This document shows positions 42,238 through 52,376 of a stretch of 64,000 nucleotides of DNA, one piece after another. The notes beneath the pieces were generated by a model. That model saw nothing but the letters and a program-made list of their open reading frames with translations. It made no database searches and was not told the origin of the DNA. The stretch comes from Paenibacillus sp. BJ-4. Lineage in GTDB: Bacteria > Bacillota > Bacilli > Paenibacillales > Paenibacillaceae. Each line of letters starts with the position of its first letter. The stretch's first letter is position 1. A program made the translations under genes and the position numbers. Location: assembly GCF_020404765.1 (NCBI RefSeq), contig NZ_JAIVEM010000006.1, positions 124,001 to 188,000 of the forward strand, read 5' to 3'.

Positions 42238-43356
42238 TTGGAAGAAAGATGGCTTTTGTTAGGTTTACATGAATTAGAGGGGATCGGAAGGAAAACAATT
42301 CAGCGTATTTGGTCGAGTGATTATCGACTGCACGAGCTGCTGGATTTTAGTGAGCAGAAATGGATGGAGATAGGATTAAGTTCTGCTCAGGCTCGCCTAG
42401 CGGCACAGTGTTACAACGAAGAATGGGTTCATGAACGATATCAGCAAGTTCAATCCGGTGATATTGGAACGATAACTTATGTAGACGAGGATTATCCCCT
42501 ATTAATGAAGGAAACGATTGACCCACCTTGGGTAATGTATACAAAAGGGGATAAATCACTTTTGCATACGTGCGCTGTAGCCATGGTAGGAACCCGCGTT
42601 CCTACTGCTTATGGACGCAGAGCAGCGGAGATACTAACAGAGGGATTGTGTAATGCCGGGATTACGGTGGTTAGTGGCTTGGCGAGGGGAATCGACAGTA
42701 TTTGCCATGAAACAGCGCTACGCCGGGGAGGAAACACAATTGGTGTGCTTGGAACAGCGATTGATCAAATTTATCCGCCCCAAAATGCGTCTTTATTTGC
42801 AGAGATGACAAGCAGAGGCTTGATCGTATCGGAGTATCCACCAGGCACAAGGTCGCATCCGGGAATGTTTCCGCAGCGTAACCGGATTATTGCCGGCTTG
42901 ACGAAGGGGACACTTGTCGTCGAAGCAGATGCAAGAAGTGGCTCTCTAATTACAGCTGATGCTGCACTGGAGGAAAATCGAGATGTGTTTGCTGTTCCCG
43001 GACCGATTACGTCACCGAAGAGTAGGGGGACGCTGAATCTGATTAAGCAAGGGGCCAAAACGGTCACTGAAGCTTCGGATATTATCGAAGAGTATGCAGC
43101 AGATTTGCGTACAAGGGATGTTTCTTCATACAATAGAGAGCAGGGTCTCGATGTAAGGGAGATCTCGAAAGCATCAGAAAGTGAAACTCCCGAGGAGAAT
43201 CGTGTCGTGCTGTTGCTGGAGCAGGGGACCATGACACTGGATGAACTGCTTGAAGCCACTACATGGGATTTTGGACTTTTACACGGAGTTCTGTTATCGT
43301 TAATCATAAAAAAAAGGATCGCCCAGCTCGCGGGCACAAAATACAAGCTTGTTTAG
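42238..43356 (+). CDS. dprA: DNA processing protein DprA
   Basis: A 372-aa RecA-loading protein of natural transformation. The SAM-like N-terminus (LHELEGIGRKTIQRI) is followed by the Rossmann core: AMVGTRVPTAYGR, GLARGIDSICHETAL, VLGTAIDQIYPPQN, FPQRNRIIAGL and EADARSGSLITADAAL, and a C-terminal winged helix (GTMTLDELLEATTWD). TTG 42238 is the start, with GGGGGAA 7 nt upstream; no ATG is possible before the conserved part. It protects incoming single-stranded DNA. Notably, comM nearby is truncated. Confidence 0.95.
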   Translation: MEERWLLLGLHELEGIGRKTIQRIWSSDYRLHELLDFSEQKWMEIGLSSAQARLAAQCYNEEWVHERYQQVQSGDIGTITYVDEDYPLLMKETIDPPWVMYTKGDKSLLHTCAVAMVGTRVPTAYGRRAAEILTEGLCNAGITVVSGLARGIDSICHETALRRGGNTIGVLGTAIDQIYPPQNASLFAEMTSRGLIVSEYPPGTRSHPGMFPQRNRIIAGLTKGTLVVEADARSGSLITADAALEENRDVFAVPGPITSPKSRGTLNLIKQGAKTVTEASDIIEEYAADLRTRDVSSYNREQGLDVREISKASESETPEENRVVLLLEQGTMTLDELLEATTWDFGLLHGVLLSLIIKKRIAQLAGTKYKLV

Positions 43357-43640
43357 TAGTTGTTTTTGCAAAGTCCTTAGTTAGTAATTGTACAAATTCA
43401 ATTTTAAACATCAGGTGGGGGAAGTACTGCATTCATCCGCACCGCGGATTTCTACTCCCTCCGCACTTCCTGAAATGTGTTGAATTTATAGCTCGTACTA
43501 GCGAAGCGTTGAATTTGAATCTGAAAAAGCAACAGCGATTGTAAGATCAAATCCATCGCGTAGCTCTCTACGAACTATAGCTCACCACATTTCAGGAAGA
43601 CTATCCTATTCATGTATGTAATCGAGAGGAGGAAGAGCCT
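43357..43640. other. Long 5' leader region of topA with inverted repeats
   Basis: No gene. cttcctgaaatgtg at 43466-43479 and its exact complement at 43586-43599 can pair over about 134 nt; inside, ttatagctcgta and tacgaactatag also pair with two mismatches. GAGAGGAGGAAGAG at 43623-43636 is the topA ribosome binding site. Confidence 0.6.
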
Positions 43641-45743
43641 ATGGCGGATTCACTCGTCATCGTGGAATCGCCTTCCAAGGCGAAGACGATCGGCAAATAC
43701 TTAGGCAGCAAATATATCGTCAAGGCTTCCATGGGTCATATCAGGGATTTACCGAAGAGTCAGATCGGCGTAGAGGTCGAAAATGATTTTAATCCCAAAT
43801 ACATTACCATTCGAGGTAAAGGCTCAATTCTAAAAGAATTAAAGGATGCCCGAAAAAAAGTAAAAAAAGTATATCTGGCGGCTGACCCGGATCGCGAAGG
43901 CGAGGCTATTGCTTGGCATCTGGCACATGCGCTGGAACTGGACGATACAGCAGATTGCCGCGTTGTATTTAATGAAATTACAAAGCAGGCTGTTAAGGAT
44001 GCTTTTAAAACACCACGTAAAATCAATATGGATCTAGTCAATGCCCAACAGGCCAGACGTATTCTTGATCGGCTTGTCGGCTACAAAATCAGTCCGCTTC
44101 TGTGGAAAAAGGTAAAGAAAGGTCTATCAGCAGGTCGTGTGCAGTCCGTGGCGGTGAAAATTATTTTGGATCGTGAGACCGAGATTAGTGAGTTTATACC
44201 GGAAGAATACTGGACGATCACAGCCAAACTAGCTATTAAGGATAGCACCTTTGAAGCAAAATTCCATAAGCTGCGTGGGGAAAAGAAAGAGCTCTCCAGT
44301 GAAGCGGACGTACAGGAAGTATTGGAGGCGATCGGCAAATCGTCCTACAAGGTACGTGATGTGAAGGAGAAAGAGCGTCTGCGTAATCCTTCTCCACCCT
44401 TTACAACAAGTTCATTACAGCAAGAGGCAGCTCGGAAGCTCAATTTCCGTGCATCCAAAACGATGTCTGTAGCTCAGCAGTTATATGAGGGCGTTGATTT
44501 AGGTAAAGAAGGGACCGTGGGTCTGATTACGTATATGCGTACGGATTCCACACGCATCGCCGCTTCGGCTCAAGAGGAAGCAAAGGAAATCATCATTCAA
44601 AAATATGGCGAAGATTTTGTACCTGAAAGTCCTCGTCAGTATTCAAAAAAATCGGCTAACGCTCAGGATGCGCATGAAGCGATTCGTCCAACCTCCGCCT
44701 TGCGTGATCCAGAAACCGTTAAGCCGTTTATGAGCCGGGATCAGTTCCGATTATACAAACTGGTATGGGAACGTTTTATGGCGAGCCAGATGGCTTCCGC
44801 TATTATGGATACCTTGTCTGTTGATATTGAAGCAGGTGAGACGATATTCCGGGCAGCCGGTTCTAAGGTTCGTTTTCCAGGCTTCATGAAAGTGTATGTA
44901 GAGGGGAATGACGACGGTAAAACCGAAGAAGATAAGCTGCTGCCACCACTTCAACCGGGCGATAAGCTCAAAAAAGAATCGGTTGAACCCAAGCAGCATT
45001 TTACACAACCGCCTCCTCGTTATACGGAAGCACGACTGGTCAAAACGCTGGAAGAATTGGGTATAGGACGCCCGAGTACGTATGCACCTACGCTGGAAAC
45101 CATTCAGAAGCGCGGTTACGTTGCCATTGAGGAGAAGAAGTTCTTCCCTACAGAGCTGGGGGAATTGGTTATTGAGCAGATGGAGGAGTTCTTTCCTGAG
45201 ATTCTAAATGTAGAGTTTACAGCCAATATGGAAGATGATCTTGACCACGTAGAAGAGGGAGAAGGAAATTGGGTTAAGGTATTAAGTGACTTTTACGAGT
45301 CATTTGAAAAGCGTCTGGAAGTAGCAGAAGAAGAAATGAAGGAAATTGAGATTAAGGATGAAGTGTCTGATGTCATTTGTGATAAATGTGGTAGCCCAAT
45401 GGTGTATAAGCTAGGCCGCTTTGGTAAATTTCTGGCCTGCTCTGCCTTCCCGGATTGCCGCAACACAAAGCCAATTGTCAAGGATATCGGGATCACTTGT
45501 CCTACATGCGGTGAGGGCCATGTCGTCGAACGACGGAGTAAAAAAGGACGTGTATTCTACGGTTGTGACCGCTACCCGGAATGTGATTTTGTATCGTGGG
45601 ATAAACCGTCCATTAAGCCTTGTCCAAGCTGTAGTGGTCTAATGGTTGAAAAACGAACGAAACAGGGGACGAAGCTCAACTGTACCGTCTGCGATCACAG
45701 CGAAATGTTGGAAGAGAGCGATGAGAGTGTAGAGACTTCATAA
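43641..45743 (+). CDS. topA: DNA topoisomerase I
   Basis: A 700-aa type IA topoisomerase. The TOPRIM domain ([34 protein letters not shown]) is followed by the active-site Tyr298 in TYMRTDSTR. The C-terminus has three four-Cys zinc ribbons (CDKCGSP...CSAFPDC; CPTCGEG...CDRYPEC; CPSCSGL...CTVC). It relaxes negative supercoils. AGAGGAGGAAGAG precedes ATG 43641. Length and domain order match Bacillus TopA. Confidence 0.98.
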   Translation: MADSLVIVESPSKAKTIGKYLGSKYIVKASMGHIRDLPKSQIGVEVENDFNPKYITIRGKGSILKELKDARKKVKKVYLAADPDREGEAIAWHLAHALELDDTADCRVVFNEITKQAVKDAFKTPRKINMDLVNAQQARRILDRLVGYKISPLLWKKVKKGLSAGRVQSVAVKIILDRETEISEFIPEEYWTITAKLAIKDSTFEAKFHKLRGEKKELSSEADVQEVLEAIGKSSYKVRDVKEKERLRNPSPPFTTSSLQQEAARKLNFRASKTMSVAQQLYEGVDLGKEGTVGLITYMRTDSTRIAASAQEEAKEIIIQKYGEDFVPESPRQYSKKSANAQDAHEAIRPTSALRDPETVKPFMSRDQFRLYKLVWERFMASQMASAIMDTLSVDIEAGETIFRAAGSKVRFPGFMKVYVEGNDDGKTEEDKLLPPLQPGDKLKKESVEPKQHFTQPPPRYTEARLVKTLEELGIGRPSTYAPTLETIQKRGYVAIEEKKFFPTELGELVIEQMEEFFPEILNVEFTANMEDDLDHVEEGEGNWVKVLSDFYESFEKRLEVAEEEMKEIEIKDEVSDVICDKCGSPMVYKLGRFGKFLACSAFPDCRNTKPIVKDIGITCPTCGEGHVVERRSKKGRVFYGCDRYPECDFVSWDKPSIKPCPSCSGLMVEKRTKQGTKLNCTVCDHSEMLEESDESVETS

Positions 45744-45770
45744 GAAGAACAATAGCAGGGGGATTTAAAC

Positions 45771-47111
45771 GTGAGTGAAATACAAAAGGTAACGGTCATC
45801 GGAGCAGGTTTGGCGGGCAGTGAAGCTGCCTGGCAAATTGCAAGCCGTGGAGTACCTGTTAAGTTGTATGAAATGAGGCCGGTAGTAAAGACACCGGCAC
45901 ATCATACAGATAAATTTGCCGAATTGGTGTGCAGTAATTCCTTGCGAGCGAACGGCCTAACGAACGCGGTAGGCGTGCTGAAGGAAGAAATGAGAATGCT
46001 AAATTCCTTGATTTTGAGCGCAGCGGATCGTCATGCTGTTCCGGCTGGTGGTGCGCTGGCAGTTGATCGTGACGGATTTTCCGGCCATATTACAGATACG
46101 CTTCATCAGCATCCGCTGATTGAGGTCGTTAATGAAGAGCTTCAAGAAATTTCACAGGACGGCATTGTGGTTATTGCAACGGGGCCTTTAACTTCTCCAG
46201 CTTTGTCAGAACAGATTAAATCGCTGATGGGAGAGGAGTATTTTTACTTTTACGATGCTGCAGCCCCGATTGTCGAAAAGGACTCCATTGACATGAGCAA
46301 GGTTTATCTGGCTTCTCGCTACGATAAGGGAGAAGCAGCTTACTTGAATTGTCCGATGAACGAGGCGGAATTTGACGCTTTTTATGAGGCCTTGATTACG
46401 GCTGAAGTGGCACAGGTTAAGGAATTTGAAAAAGAAATCTATTTCGAGGGCTGTATGCCCATCGAAGTGATGATGCAGCGTGGAAAACAGACGGCATTGT
46501 TCGGACCCATGAAGCCAGTTGGCCTGGTAAATCCACATACAGGCGAACTGCCGTATGCAGTTGTTCAGCTTCGTCAGGATAACGCTGCAGGTACGCTGTA
46601 TAATCTGGTTGGTTTTCAGACTCACCTCAAATGGGGGGAGCAAAAGCGTGTATTTTCTATGATACCGGGTCTCGAAAATGCAGAGTTTGTACGGTATGGT
46701 GTAATGCATCGTAATACCTTTATCAATTCTCCACAGCAGCTTCGTCCAACCTATCAATTCAAGGGGAGAAGCAATTTGTTTTTTGCCGGGCAAATGACTG
46801 GCGTAGAAGGGTATGTGGAATCAGCAGCTTCAGGTTTGCTCGCGGGAATGAATGCGGCACGTGCGGCACGTGCACAGGAAATGTTTGTATTTCCTGCGGA
46901 AACGACACTTGGCAGCATGGCGCGGTATATTACGACTGCTGATTTCAAGCATTTCCAACCGATGAATGCAAACTTCGGTCTGCTGCCTAAACTGGAGACA
47001 CGGATTCGCAATAAGAAGGAAAAGAACGAAGCGCTCGCTAATCGCGCGCTGGAAAGCTTGCGCCGTTACATCGATGAAACGGGAGTTATGTCAGCTGAAG
47101 TACAGGCATAA
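45771..47111 (+). CDS. trmFO: tRNA uridine-54 methyltransferase TrmFO (folate/FAD-dependent)
   Basis: A 446-aa FAD enzyme with an N-terminal [11 protein letters not shown] dinucleotide motif, [22 protein letters not shown] and [20 protein letters not shown]. It makes ribothymidine at position 54 of tRNA using methylenetetrahydrofolate, unlike SAM-dependent TrmA. GTG 45771 has AGGGGGATT upstream. In B. subtilis xerC (codV) follows; here hslV follows directly, 26 nt later. Confidence 0.97.
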   Translation: MSEIQKVTVIGAGLAGSEAAWQIASRGVPVKLYEMRPVVKTPAHHTDKFAELVCSNSLRANGLTNAVGVLKEEMRMLNSLILSAADRHAVPAGGALAVDRDGFSGHITDTLHQHPLIEVVNEELQEISQDGIVVIATGPLTSPALSEQIKSLMGEEYFYFYDAAAPIVEKDSIDMSKVYLASRYDKGEAAYLNCPMNEAEFDAFYEALITAEVAQVKEFEKEIYFEGCMPIEVMMQRGKQTALFGPMKPVGLVNPHTGELPYAVVQLRQDNAAGTLYNLVGFQTHLKWGEQKRVFSMIPGLENAEFVRYGVMHRNTFINSPQQLRPTYQFKGRSNLFFAGQMTGVEGYVESAASGLLAGMNAARAARAQEMFVFPAETTLGSMARYITTADFKHFQPMNANFGLLPKLETRIRNKKEKNEALANRALESLRRYIDETGVMSAEVQA

Positions 47112-47137
47112 GGATGAATGAAAAGGAGGAGCGCGTT

Positions 47138-47680
47138 ATGGATATGTCCTTTCATGCTACCACCATCTGCGCTGTACGCCACAATGGCAAAGGAGCTATT
47201 GCGGGTGATGGACAGGTAACGTTCGGTAACAGTGTTGTGATGAAGCAGACGGCTAAAAAAGTACGCAGACTGTATCGTGGACAGGTCGTTGCAGGATTTG
47301 CGGGTTCGGTGGCCGATGCCATCACATTATTTGAAAAGTTTGAAAGTAAGCTGGAGGAGCATCACGGCAATCTGCAACGGGCTGCCGTGGAGCTGGCCAA
47401 GGACTGGCGACAGGATCGTATTCTGCGCAAGCTGGAGGCGTTGATGATTGTAATGGATGCCTCCGGGATGCTGCTCATTTCCGGCGGCGGGGAAATTATC
47501 GAGCCGGACGATGATGTGCTTGCGATCGGTTCAGGTGGCAATTTTGCATTGGCGGCTGCTCGGGCGTTCAAACGTCATGGTACTAATATGGATGCAAAGG
47601 ATATGGCACGGGAAGCTTTAGAAGTCGCTTCGGAAATATGCGTGTATACAAACAATCAGATTATCGTGGAAGAACTGTAA
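47138..47680 (+). CDS. hslV: HslV/ClpQ protease subunit
   Basis: A 180-aa proteasome-like peptidase. ATG 47138 follows AAGGAGGAGCG; the frame opens further upstream without a ribosome binding site. The propeptide MDMSFHA would be removed to expose Thr in [24 protein letters not shown] and [17 protein letters not shown] are the conserved core. It forms two six-membered rings capped by HslU for ATP-dependent protein degradation. The catalytic Thr makes it like the E. coli type; B. subtilis ClpQ is unusual in using Ser. Confidence 0.96.
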   Translation: MDMSFHATTICAVRHNGKGAIAGDGQVTFGNSVVMKQTAKKVRRLYRGQVVAGFAGSVADAITLFEKFESKLEEHHGNLQRAAVELAKDWRQDRILRKLEALMIVMDASGMLLISGGGEIIEPDDDVLAIGSGGNFALAAARAFKRHGTNMDAKDMAREALEVASEICVYTNNQIIVEEL

Positions 47681-47716
47681 ATCGGCTCTGAGTATTCAAG
47701 GGTGGAGGAGTGCAAA

Positions 47717-49117
47717 ATGAAAAATCAATCGTTGACGCCCAGACAAATTGTATCCGAGCTGGATAAGTATATTGTCGGACAAAAGCAGGCTAAAAAATCT
47801 GTGGCTGTTGCTTTGCGCAACCGTTATCGTCGTAGTAAGCTGCCGGATGATGTTCGGGATGAGATTGTGCCTAAAAATATTTTGATGATCGGGCCGACAG
47901 GTGTAGGTAAAACGGAGATTGCTCGTAGACTTGCACGGCTCGTGGGAGCTCCTTTTGTCAAGATTGAAGCGACCAAATTTACAGAAGTGGGCTATGTCGG
48001 TCGTGATGTGGAATCCATGGTACGTGATCTGATGGAGACCTCCATTCGCATTGTAAAGGCGGAGCGAACAGAGAATGTGAAGGACAAAGCCGAGGAAATG
48101 GCCAATGAACGGATCGTCAGCATTCTTGTACCTGCGGGGAAGTCCAACAAATCGCAGCGTAATCCCTTTGAAATGCTGTTTGGTAATAACTCGGGAACCT
48201 CAGTAGAAGAAGAATCACCACAGCAGGACGCTTCTTTGGCGGAGAAACGACGTAAGGTCAAATTTGATCTGTTGTCCGGTAAGCTGGAGGATGAGATCAT
48301 AGAGATTGATGTGGAGGATACCGCACCCAATATGCTCGACATGTTTGCCGGGCAAGGAAATGAACAAATGGGTATGAATATGCAGGAGATGTTCGGAAGT
48401 TTTCTGCCCAAGCGGACTAAGAAGCGCAAGTTATCCGTGAAGGACGCCCGCAAAGTTTTGATTCAGGATGAGGCCGCCAAGCTGATCGACATCGATGATG
48501 TGATACAGGAGTCTGTGAGACGTGCTGAACAGTCCGGTATTATTTTCATCGATGAAATAGATAAGATTGCGAGCCAGGGCAAGGGTAGTGGACCCGACGT
48601 TTCGAGAGAGGGTGTCCAGCGTGACATTTTGCCTATTGTCGAGGGATCTACCATTATGACTAAATACGGTCCGGTAAGAACGGATTACATTCTGTTTATT
48701 GCAGCTGGGGCATTTCATGTCGCCAAGCCATCTGACCTCATTCCTGAACTCCAAGGCCGTTTTCCTATCCGTGTCGAGCTGAGTAGTTTGACCCTGGATG
48801 AGTTTGTGTCGATATTGACGGAGCCTAAAAATGCGCTGACCAAGCAATATACGGATCTGCTCCGTACTGAAGAGATCGAAGTTGAATTTTCAACGGATGC
48901 GATCCGCGAGATTGCCAGCATTGCCGAGTCCGTAAATCGGAACACGGAAAATATCGGAGCACGCCGCCTGCATACCATTTTAGAAAAGCTGCTGGAGGAC
49001 CTATCCTTCGAAGCTCCTGAGCTTACATTGGATCGTATGATTATTACTCCCGAATATGTACGTGAGAAGCTGGGTGATATTGCCCAAAACAGGGACCTTA
49101 GTCAGTATATTTTATGA
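47717..49117 (+). CDS. hslU: HslU/ClpY AAA+ ATPase subunit
   Basis: A 466-aa unfoldase. Walker A is GPTGVGKTE, Walker B is [11 protein letters not shown], and the C-terminus LSQYIL is the HslV-activating tail. The intermediate I-domain lies between residues ~110 and 245. ATG 47717 is chosen because GGAGGAG precedes it; the GTG at 47702 is earlier in frame. It pairs with HslV 36 nt upstream. codY, which follows in B. subtilis, is absent. Confidence 0.97.
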   Translation: MKNQSLTPRQIVSELDKYIVGQKQAKKSVAVALRNRYRRSKLPDDVRDEIVPKNILMIGPTGVGKTEIARRLARLVGAPFVKIEATKFTEVGYVGRDVESMVRDLMETSIRIVKAERTENVKDKAEEMANERIVSILVPAGKSNKSQRNPFEMLFGNNSGTSVEEESPQQDASLAEKRRKVKFDLLSGKLEDEIIEIDVEDTAPNMLDMFAGQGNEQMGMNMQEMFGSFLPKRTKKRKLSVKDARKVLIQDEAAKLIDIDDVIQESVRRAEQSGIIFIDEIDKIASQGKGSGPDVSREGVQRDILPIVEGSTIMTKYGPVRTDYILFIAAGAFHVAKPSDLIPELQGRFPIRVELSSLTLDEFVSILTEPKNALTKQYTDLLRTEEIEVEFSTDAIREIASIAESVNRNTENIGARRLHTILEKLLEDLSFEAPELTLDRMIITPEYVREKLGDIAQNRDLSQYIL

Positions 49118-49525
49118 GTTAGGTTTCTAAAAATAGGGTGCGGGGTCCAGAATAACACTATCTTGCACCGTTATATAGACCTAGATGAAAGTCAAGTTGA
49201 TGATTTTTCTGTCTATTCCAAAAGTAGGACGTGTAATCTTTTACAGGTGTAAAGTGCTAAAAAAACGCCCATTTCCATGAAAAAAACCTGAAAAATTTAA
49301 CATTTTATGCATCTAAAGCCCTCTTTTTTAAAAAAGATAGGGCTTTTTTCTTATTGTAATTAGGTCCCAACTCTACGAAACTTAGAATATATGACAGAAA
49401 GCAATTATTTTCTACTTAAGACCTAAGAGAAATGTATAATTATGAAATTTAATTGTCGAAAAAAAGTGAAAAATCTTGTTTTATTGAATCTTACTTTGGA
49501 GTAGACGTTGGAAGGGAGGAGCTAA
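49118..49525. other. hslU-flgB intergenic region (fla/che operon promoter)
   Basis: About 400 nt with no gene where codY sits in B. subtilis. It holds a terminator at 49315-49352, a -10-like TATAAT at 49435-49440 without a good -35, and a TTGTCGAA (49453-49460) that equals the core Spo0A box. RBS GGAAGGGAGGAG leads flgB. Confidence 0.6.
49315..49352 (+). terminator. Terminator of the hslVU transcript
   Basis: aaagccct/agggcttt stem with an internal tttttt-aaaaaa pairing region, followed by TTTTTCTTA. Confidence 0.8.
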
Positions 49526-49933
49526 ATGAATCTGCTGGGTGATGTGAGCTTTCAAAAGCTTCAGGCAGGTGTACAGGCGGCAAATACGAGACAACGTGTG
49601 ATAGCCGACAACATTTCCAATGCGGATACCCCGTATTTCAAGCGTTCGGAGGTTTCATTTGAAGAACTGCTTCAGCAGCAAACGGACGGTAATGTAACAC
49701 CACTGCGTGGAAAAGTTACCAATGCAAGACATTTTCAGATAGGACCTGTGAACTCCATTCCGGATGCCACGGTCACCAGAGATGGGTACTCAGTCATGAA
49801 TAATAATATGAACAACGTAGATATCGACAGAGAAATGAGTCTTATGGCTGAAAATCAACTAAGATATAATACCTACATCCAGGAAATTTCTGAACGTATC
49901 AAAATGATGAGAACAGCGGTGGAAGGGAGATAG
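49526..49933 (+). CDS. flgB: Flagellar basal body rod protein FlgB
   Basis: A 135-aa proximal rod protein with the rod family N-terminal signature (RQRVIADNISNADTPYFKR) and C-terminal helix (MSLMAENQLRYNTYIQEI). GGGAGGAG precedes ATG 49526. It is the first gene of the fla/che operon, with flgC following after 6 nt. Rod subunits lack cleaved signal peptides and leave through the flagellar type III apparatus. Confidence 0.96.
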   Translation: MNLLGDVSFQKLQAGVQAANTRQRVIADNISNADTPYFKRSEVSFEELLQQQTDGNVTPLRGKVTNARHFQIGPVNSIPDATVTRDGYSVMNNNMNNVDIDREMSLMAENQLRYNTYIQEISERIKMMRTAVEGR

Positions 49934-49939
49934 GACTAG

Positions 49940-50392
49940 GTGAAGATTAACAACGGCTTTGATATTAGCGCATCTGCACTTACGGCCCAACGCCTGCGGA
50001 TGGATGTTATATCAAGTAACATCGCCAACGCAGAGACAACTCGGGCCAAGGTGGAGAATGGACAAGCAATTCCATATCGGAGAAAAACGGTTGTTTTGGA
50101 GCCGAACCAATCTGGCTTTGCCGATGTTTTGAAGGCTCAAATGGAAGGAAACAGCACAGGTGCTGCTGGCGTTAAGGTTGCGCAAATTCAGGAAGATCAG
50201 TCGCCTTTAAAGCCTGTGTATAATCCGGGTCACCCGGACGCTGATAAAGATGGCTATGTATATATGCCAAATGTAGACATTATGAAAGAAATGGTTGACA
50301 TGATTTCCGCAACACGCTCGTACGAAGCCAATGTAACAGCTCTGAATGCATCAAAAGCGATGGTTTCCAAAGCGCTTGAAATCGGTCGCTAA
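49940..50392 (+). CDS. flgC: Flagellar basal body rod protein FlgC
   Basis: A 150-aa rod protein: FDISASALTAQRLRMDVISSNIANAETT at the N-terminus (broken by no gaps), YVYMPNVDIMKEM and a C-terminal SYEANVTALNASK. Start GTG 49940 has GGGAGA 9 nt upstream. With FlgB, FlgF/G-type proteins and FliE it builds the rod through the peptidoglycan. Confidence 0.96.
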   Translation: MKINNGFDISASALTAQRLRMDVISSNIANAETTRAKVENGQAIPYRRKTVVLEPNQSGFADVLKAQMEGNSTGAAGVKVAQIQEDQSPLKPVYNPGHPDADKDGYVYMPNVDIMKEMVDMISATRSYEANVTALNASKAMVSKALEIGR

Positions 50393-50431
50393 GTACCAGG
50401 ACTACTAACTATTGAATAGGGAGAGTAAAGC

Positions 50432-50746
50432 ATGATTCAAAACGCCATGTTTAATGTACAGACACCGGTAATACAGCAGATTCAATCGCCTAACAATGAG
50501 TTGACGAAAGCGACGCCTTCCGAATCCATAAAAGATTTTGGTTCCTTTCTAAAGGATGCTCTCAATGAAGTGGGGCAGCAGGAAGCCGCTACACACCAGA
50601 TGTCCGACCAATTCATGGCAGGCAAAGTTGATGTGGATCAAGTCATGATCACTTCCCAGCAAGCGCTGCTTTCCCTGCAGCTTACTACACAGGTCCGAAA
50701 CAAAGCGATTGAAGCCTATCAGGAGATCATGCGTACACAGATGTAA
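50432..50746 (+). CDS. fliE: Flagellar hook-basal body protein FliE
   Basis: A 104-aa protein with the C-terminal family block VDVDQVMITSQQALLSLQL and QVRNKAIEAYQEIMRTQM. FliE joins the MS ring to the rod. AGGGAGAG lies upstream of ATG 50432. Size and position between flgC and fliF are canonical. Confidence 0.96.
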   Translation: MIQNAMFNVQTPVIQQIQSPNNELTKATPSESIKDFGSFLKDALNEVGQQEAATHQMSDQFMAGKVDVDQVMITSQQALLSLQLTTQVRNKAIEAYQEIMRTQM

Positions 50747-50781
50747 AGAGGGTCTAGCAAAGTTTCGGATGGGGTGACGGA

Positions 50782-52365
50782 GTGAACGAGAGAATCGCCC
50801 AATATCGGGATAAAATTTCCGGGTATTGGAATAATTTTAGCAAAAAACAGAAGATACTACTTGTTTCGACATTAGCATTCATCATTATTGCAATTGTAGT
50901 GCTAACGATGCAGTTTACCAAAACTGAGTATGAAGTGGCTTTCCGGGACTTAAATGCAAACGATGCTGCCGGAGTCATTAAATATCTCGATTCGGCGGGT
51001 ATACCGTATCAGCTCAACGCTGGTGGGACGCAAATCTCAGTCCCGACCGCAAATGCGGATAAGGCAAAGGTAGACGTTGGGTCTCAAGGCCTAATTCAAA
51101 AGGGTTCAATCGGCATGAGCACTTTTGACCAGTCTTCCTCGGCAATTGGCATGACGGAAAACGAGTTCAATGTGAAGTATAACAACGCATTGAATGGTGA
51201 AGTACAGCAGCTGTTGGAACGGATGGATGGTGTCCAAAGCTCCAAGGTTGTCATTAATATGCCGAAGGAAAATATTTTTGCCGGACTTGAAGAGAAGGAT
51301 AAAGCTTCTGCTTCAGTGCAAATGGAGTTCGAACCTGGCTTTACGCCAAATCAACAAGCTATTGATGGATACTTTAATCTGGTGAAAACGGCTGTGCCGA
51401 ATTTGCCAGTGGAGAACATTACGATCACCAATAAAGAATATGAGTTGATTCCAACAGCCAAGGGCGGCCAAGGAGGACTCACGAGTGGTGTTCAGGAAAA
51501 CATGGCTCTACAGAAGAAGTTTGAGAGCGATGTAAGGAGTAATGTTCAACAATTTTTGTCGAAAATTGTTGGGGAAGACAAAGTCAATGTACTGGTCATG
51601 TCCCAGCTGAATTTCGACAAAGTAACATCCAAGGAACAAATGGTCACACCTGTTGACCAAGAGAAAATGAAGGGCATTGAAATCAGTGCTCAACAAATTC
51701 AGGAAAGCTATACGGGCAGCAGTGGACAAACCGGAGGAGTTGCAGGAACAGGAACGCAGGATGTTCCTGGCTACCCTGGAGGAGCCAATTCCGGCAACAC
51801 TAGCTCAGATAAGAGCTCAAGTACAATTAACTACGAAGTTAACCGAATTGCGAAGGATATTATCCAAAGTCCGTACGTTGTAAAAGATTTAACCATTAAT
51901 GTAGCGGTTGAACCACCAACAGGACAACAAACGTTGGATACTGCAACCCAGACAGCAATTCAAAATATTTTGGTTAATATTGTAAGAGCGTCGTTGGCGA
52001 ATTCCGGTACTACCTTTACAGACGCTGATTTGGCCAAAAAGGTTTCAGTTTTCTCTCAAACTGTCCCGGCGCCAGCCAGCACCAACACATTCTTCTCGGC
52101 TTCCAATCCTTGGATATGGGGTATCGGAGCTGCAGTTCTGGCATTGTTGGCGGGTGTAATCTTCCTGATCGTGCGCGGTCGTCGTAAACAGGAAGACGAT
52201 CTGGAGGAAGATTTGGAACTCATGCCAACACCGACGGAGTTCCCGTCCATTACCATGGAAAGTGTGACAAATGAAAGTCAAGTGCGTAAACAGCTTGAAA
52301 GTCTGGCGAAAAAGAAACCCGACGAATTCGTCAATCTGCTTCGTACATGGCTGGCTGACGAATAG
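50782..52365 (+). CDS. fliF: Flagellar MS-ring protein FliF
   Basis: A 527-aa membrane protein with transmembrane helices near residues 25-45 (ILLVSTLAFIIIAIVVL) and 447-467 (WGIGAAVLALLAGVIFLIV), flanking two periplasm-type ring-building domains (FRDLNANDAAGVIKYL, then NEFNVKYNNALNGEVQQLL). The cytoplasmic tail KKKPDEFVNLLRTWLADE binds FliG. GTG 50782 has GGGGTGACGG upstream. A Gly/Ser-rich segment near residues 313-350 matches the variable loop. Confidence 0.96.
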   Translation: MNERIAQYRDKISGYWNNFSKKQKILLVSTLAFIIIAIVVLTMQFTKTEYEVAFRDLNANDAAGVIKYLDSAGIPYQLNAGGTQISVPTANADKAKVDVGSQGLIQKGSIGMSTFDQSSSAIGMTENEFNVKYNNALNGEVQQLLERMDGVQSSKVVINMPKENIFAGLEEKDKASASVQMEFEPGFTPNQQAIDGYFNLVKTAVPNLPVENITITNKEYELIPTAKGGQGGLTSGVQENMALQKKFESDVRSNVQQFLSKIVGEDKVNVLVMSQLNFDKVTSKEQMVTPVDQEKMKGIEISAQQIQESYTGSSGQTGGVAGTGTQDVPGYPGGANSGNTSSDKSSSTINYEVNRIAKDIIQSPYVVKDLTINVAVEPPTGQQTLDTATQTAIQNILVNIVRASLANSGTTFTDADLAKKVSVFSQTVPAPASTNTFFSASNPWIWGIGAAVLALLAGVIFLIVRGRRKQEDDLEEDLELMPTPTEFPSITMESVTNESQVRKQLESLAKKKPDEFVNLLRTWLADE

Positions 52366-52376
52366 AGGTGAGTTCA

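Noticed and set aside
42771..43346. 191-residue frame antisense to dprA
   Set aside because: It overlaps a conserved dprA, is Ser-rich as expected of a complementary strand, and has no recognisable motif.
47114..47137. Upstream start for hslV
   Set aside because: The AAGGAGG site would lie inside the coding region; ATG 47138 fits it and gives the expected short propeptide.
47992..48453. Long open frame antisense to hslU
   Set aside because: It is fully inside hslU, has no ribosome binding site and its composition mirrors the sense codons; it is a shadow of the real gene.
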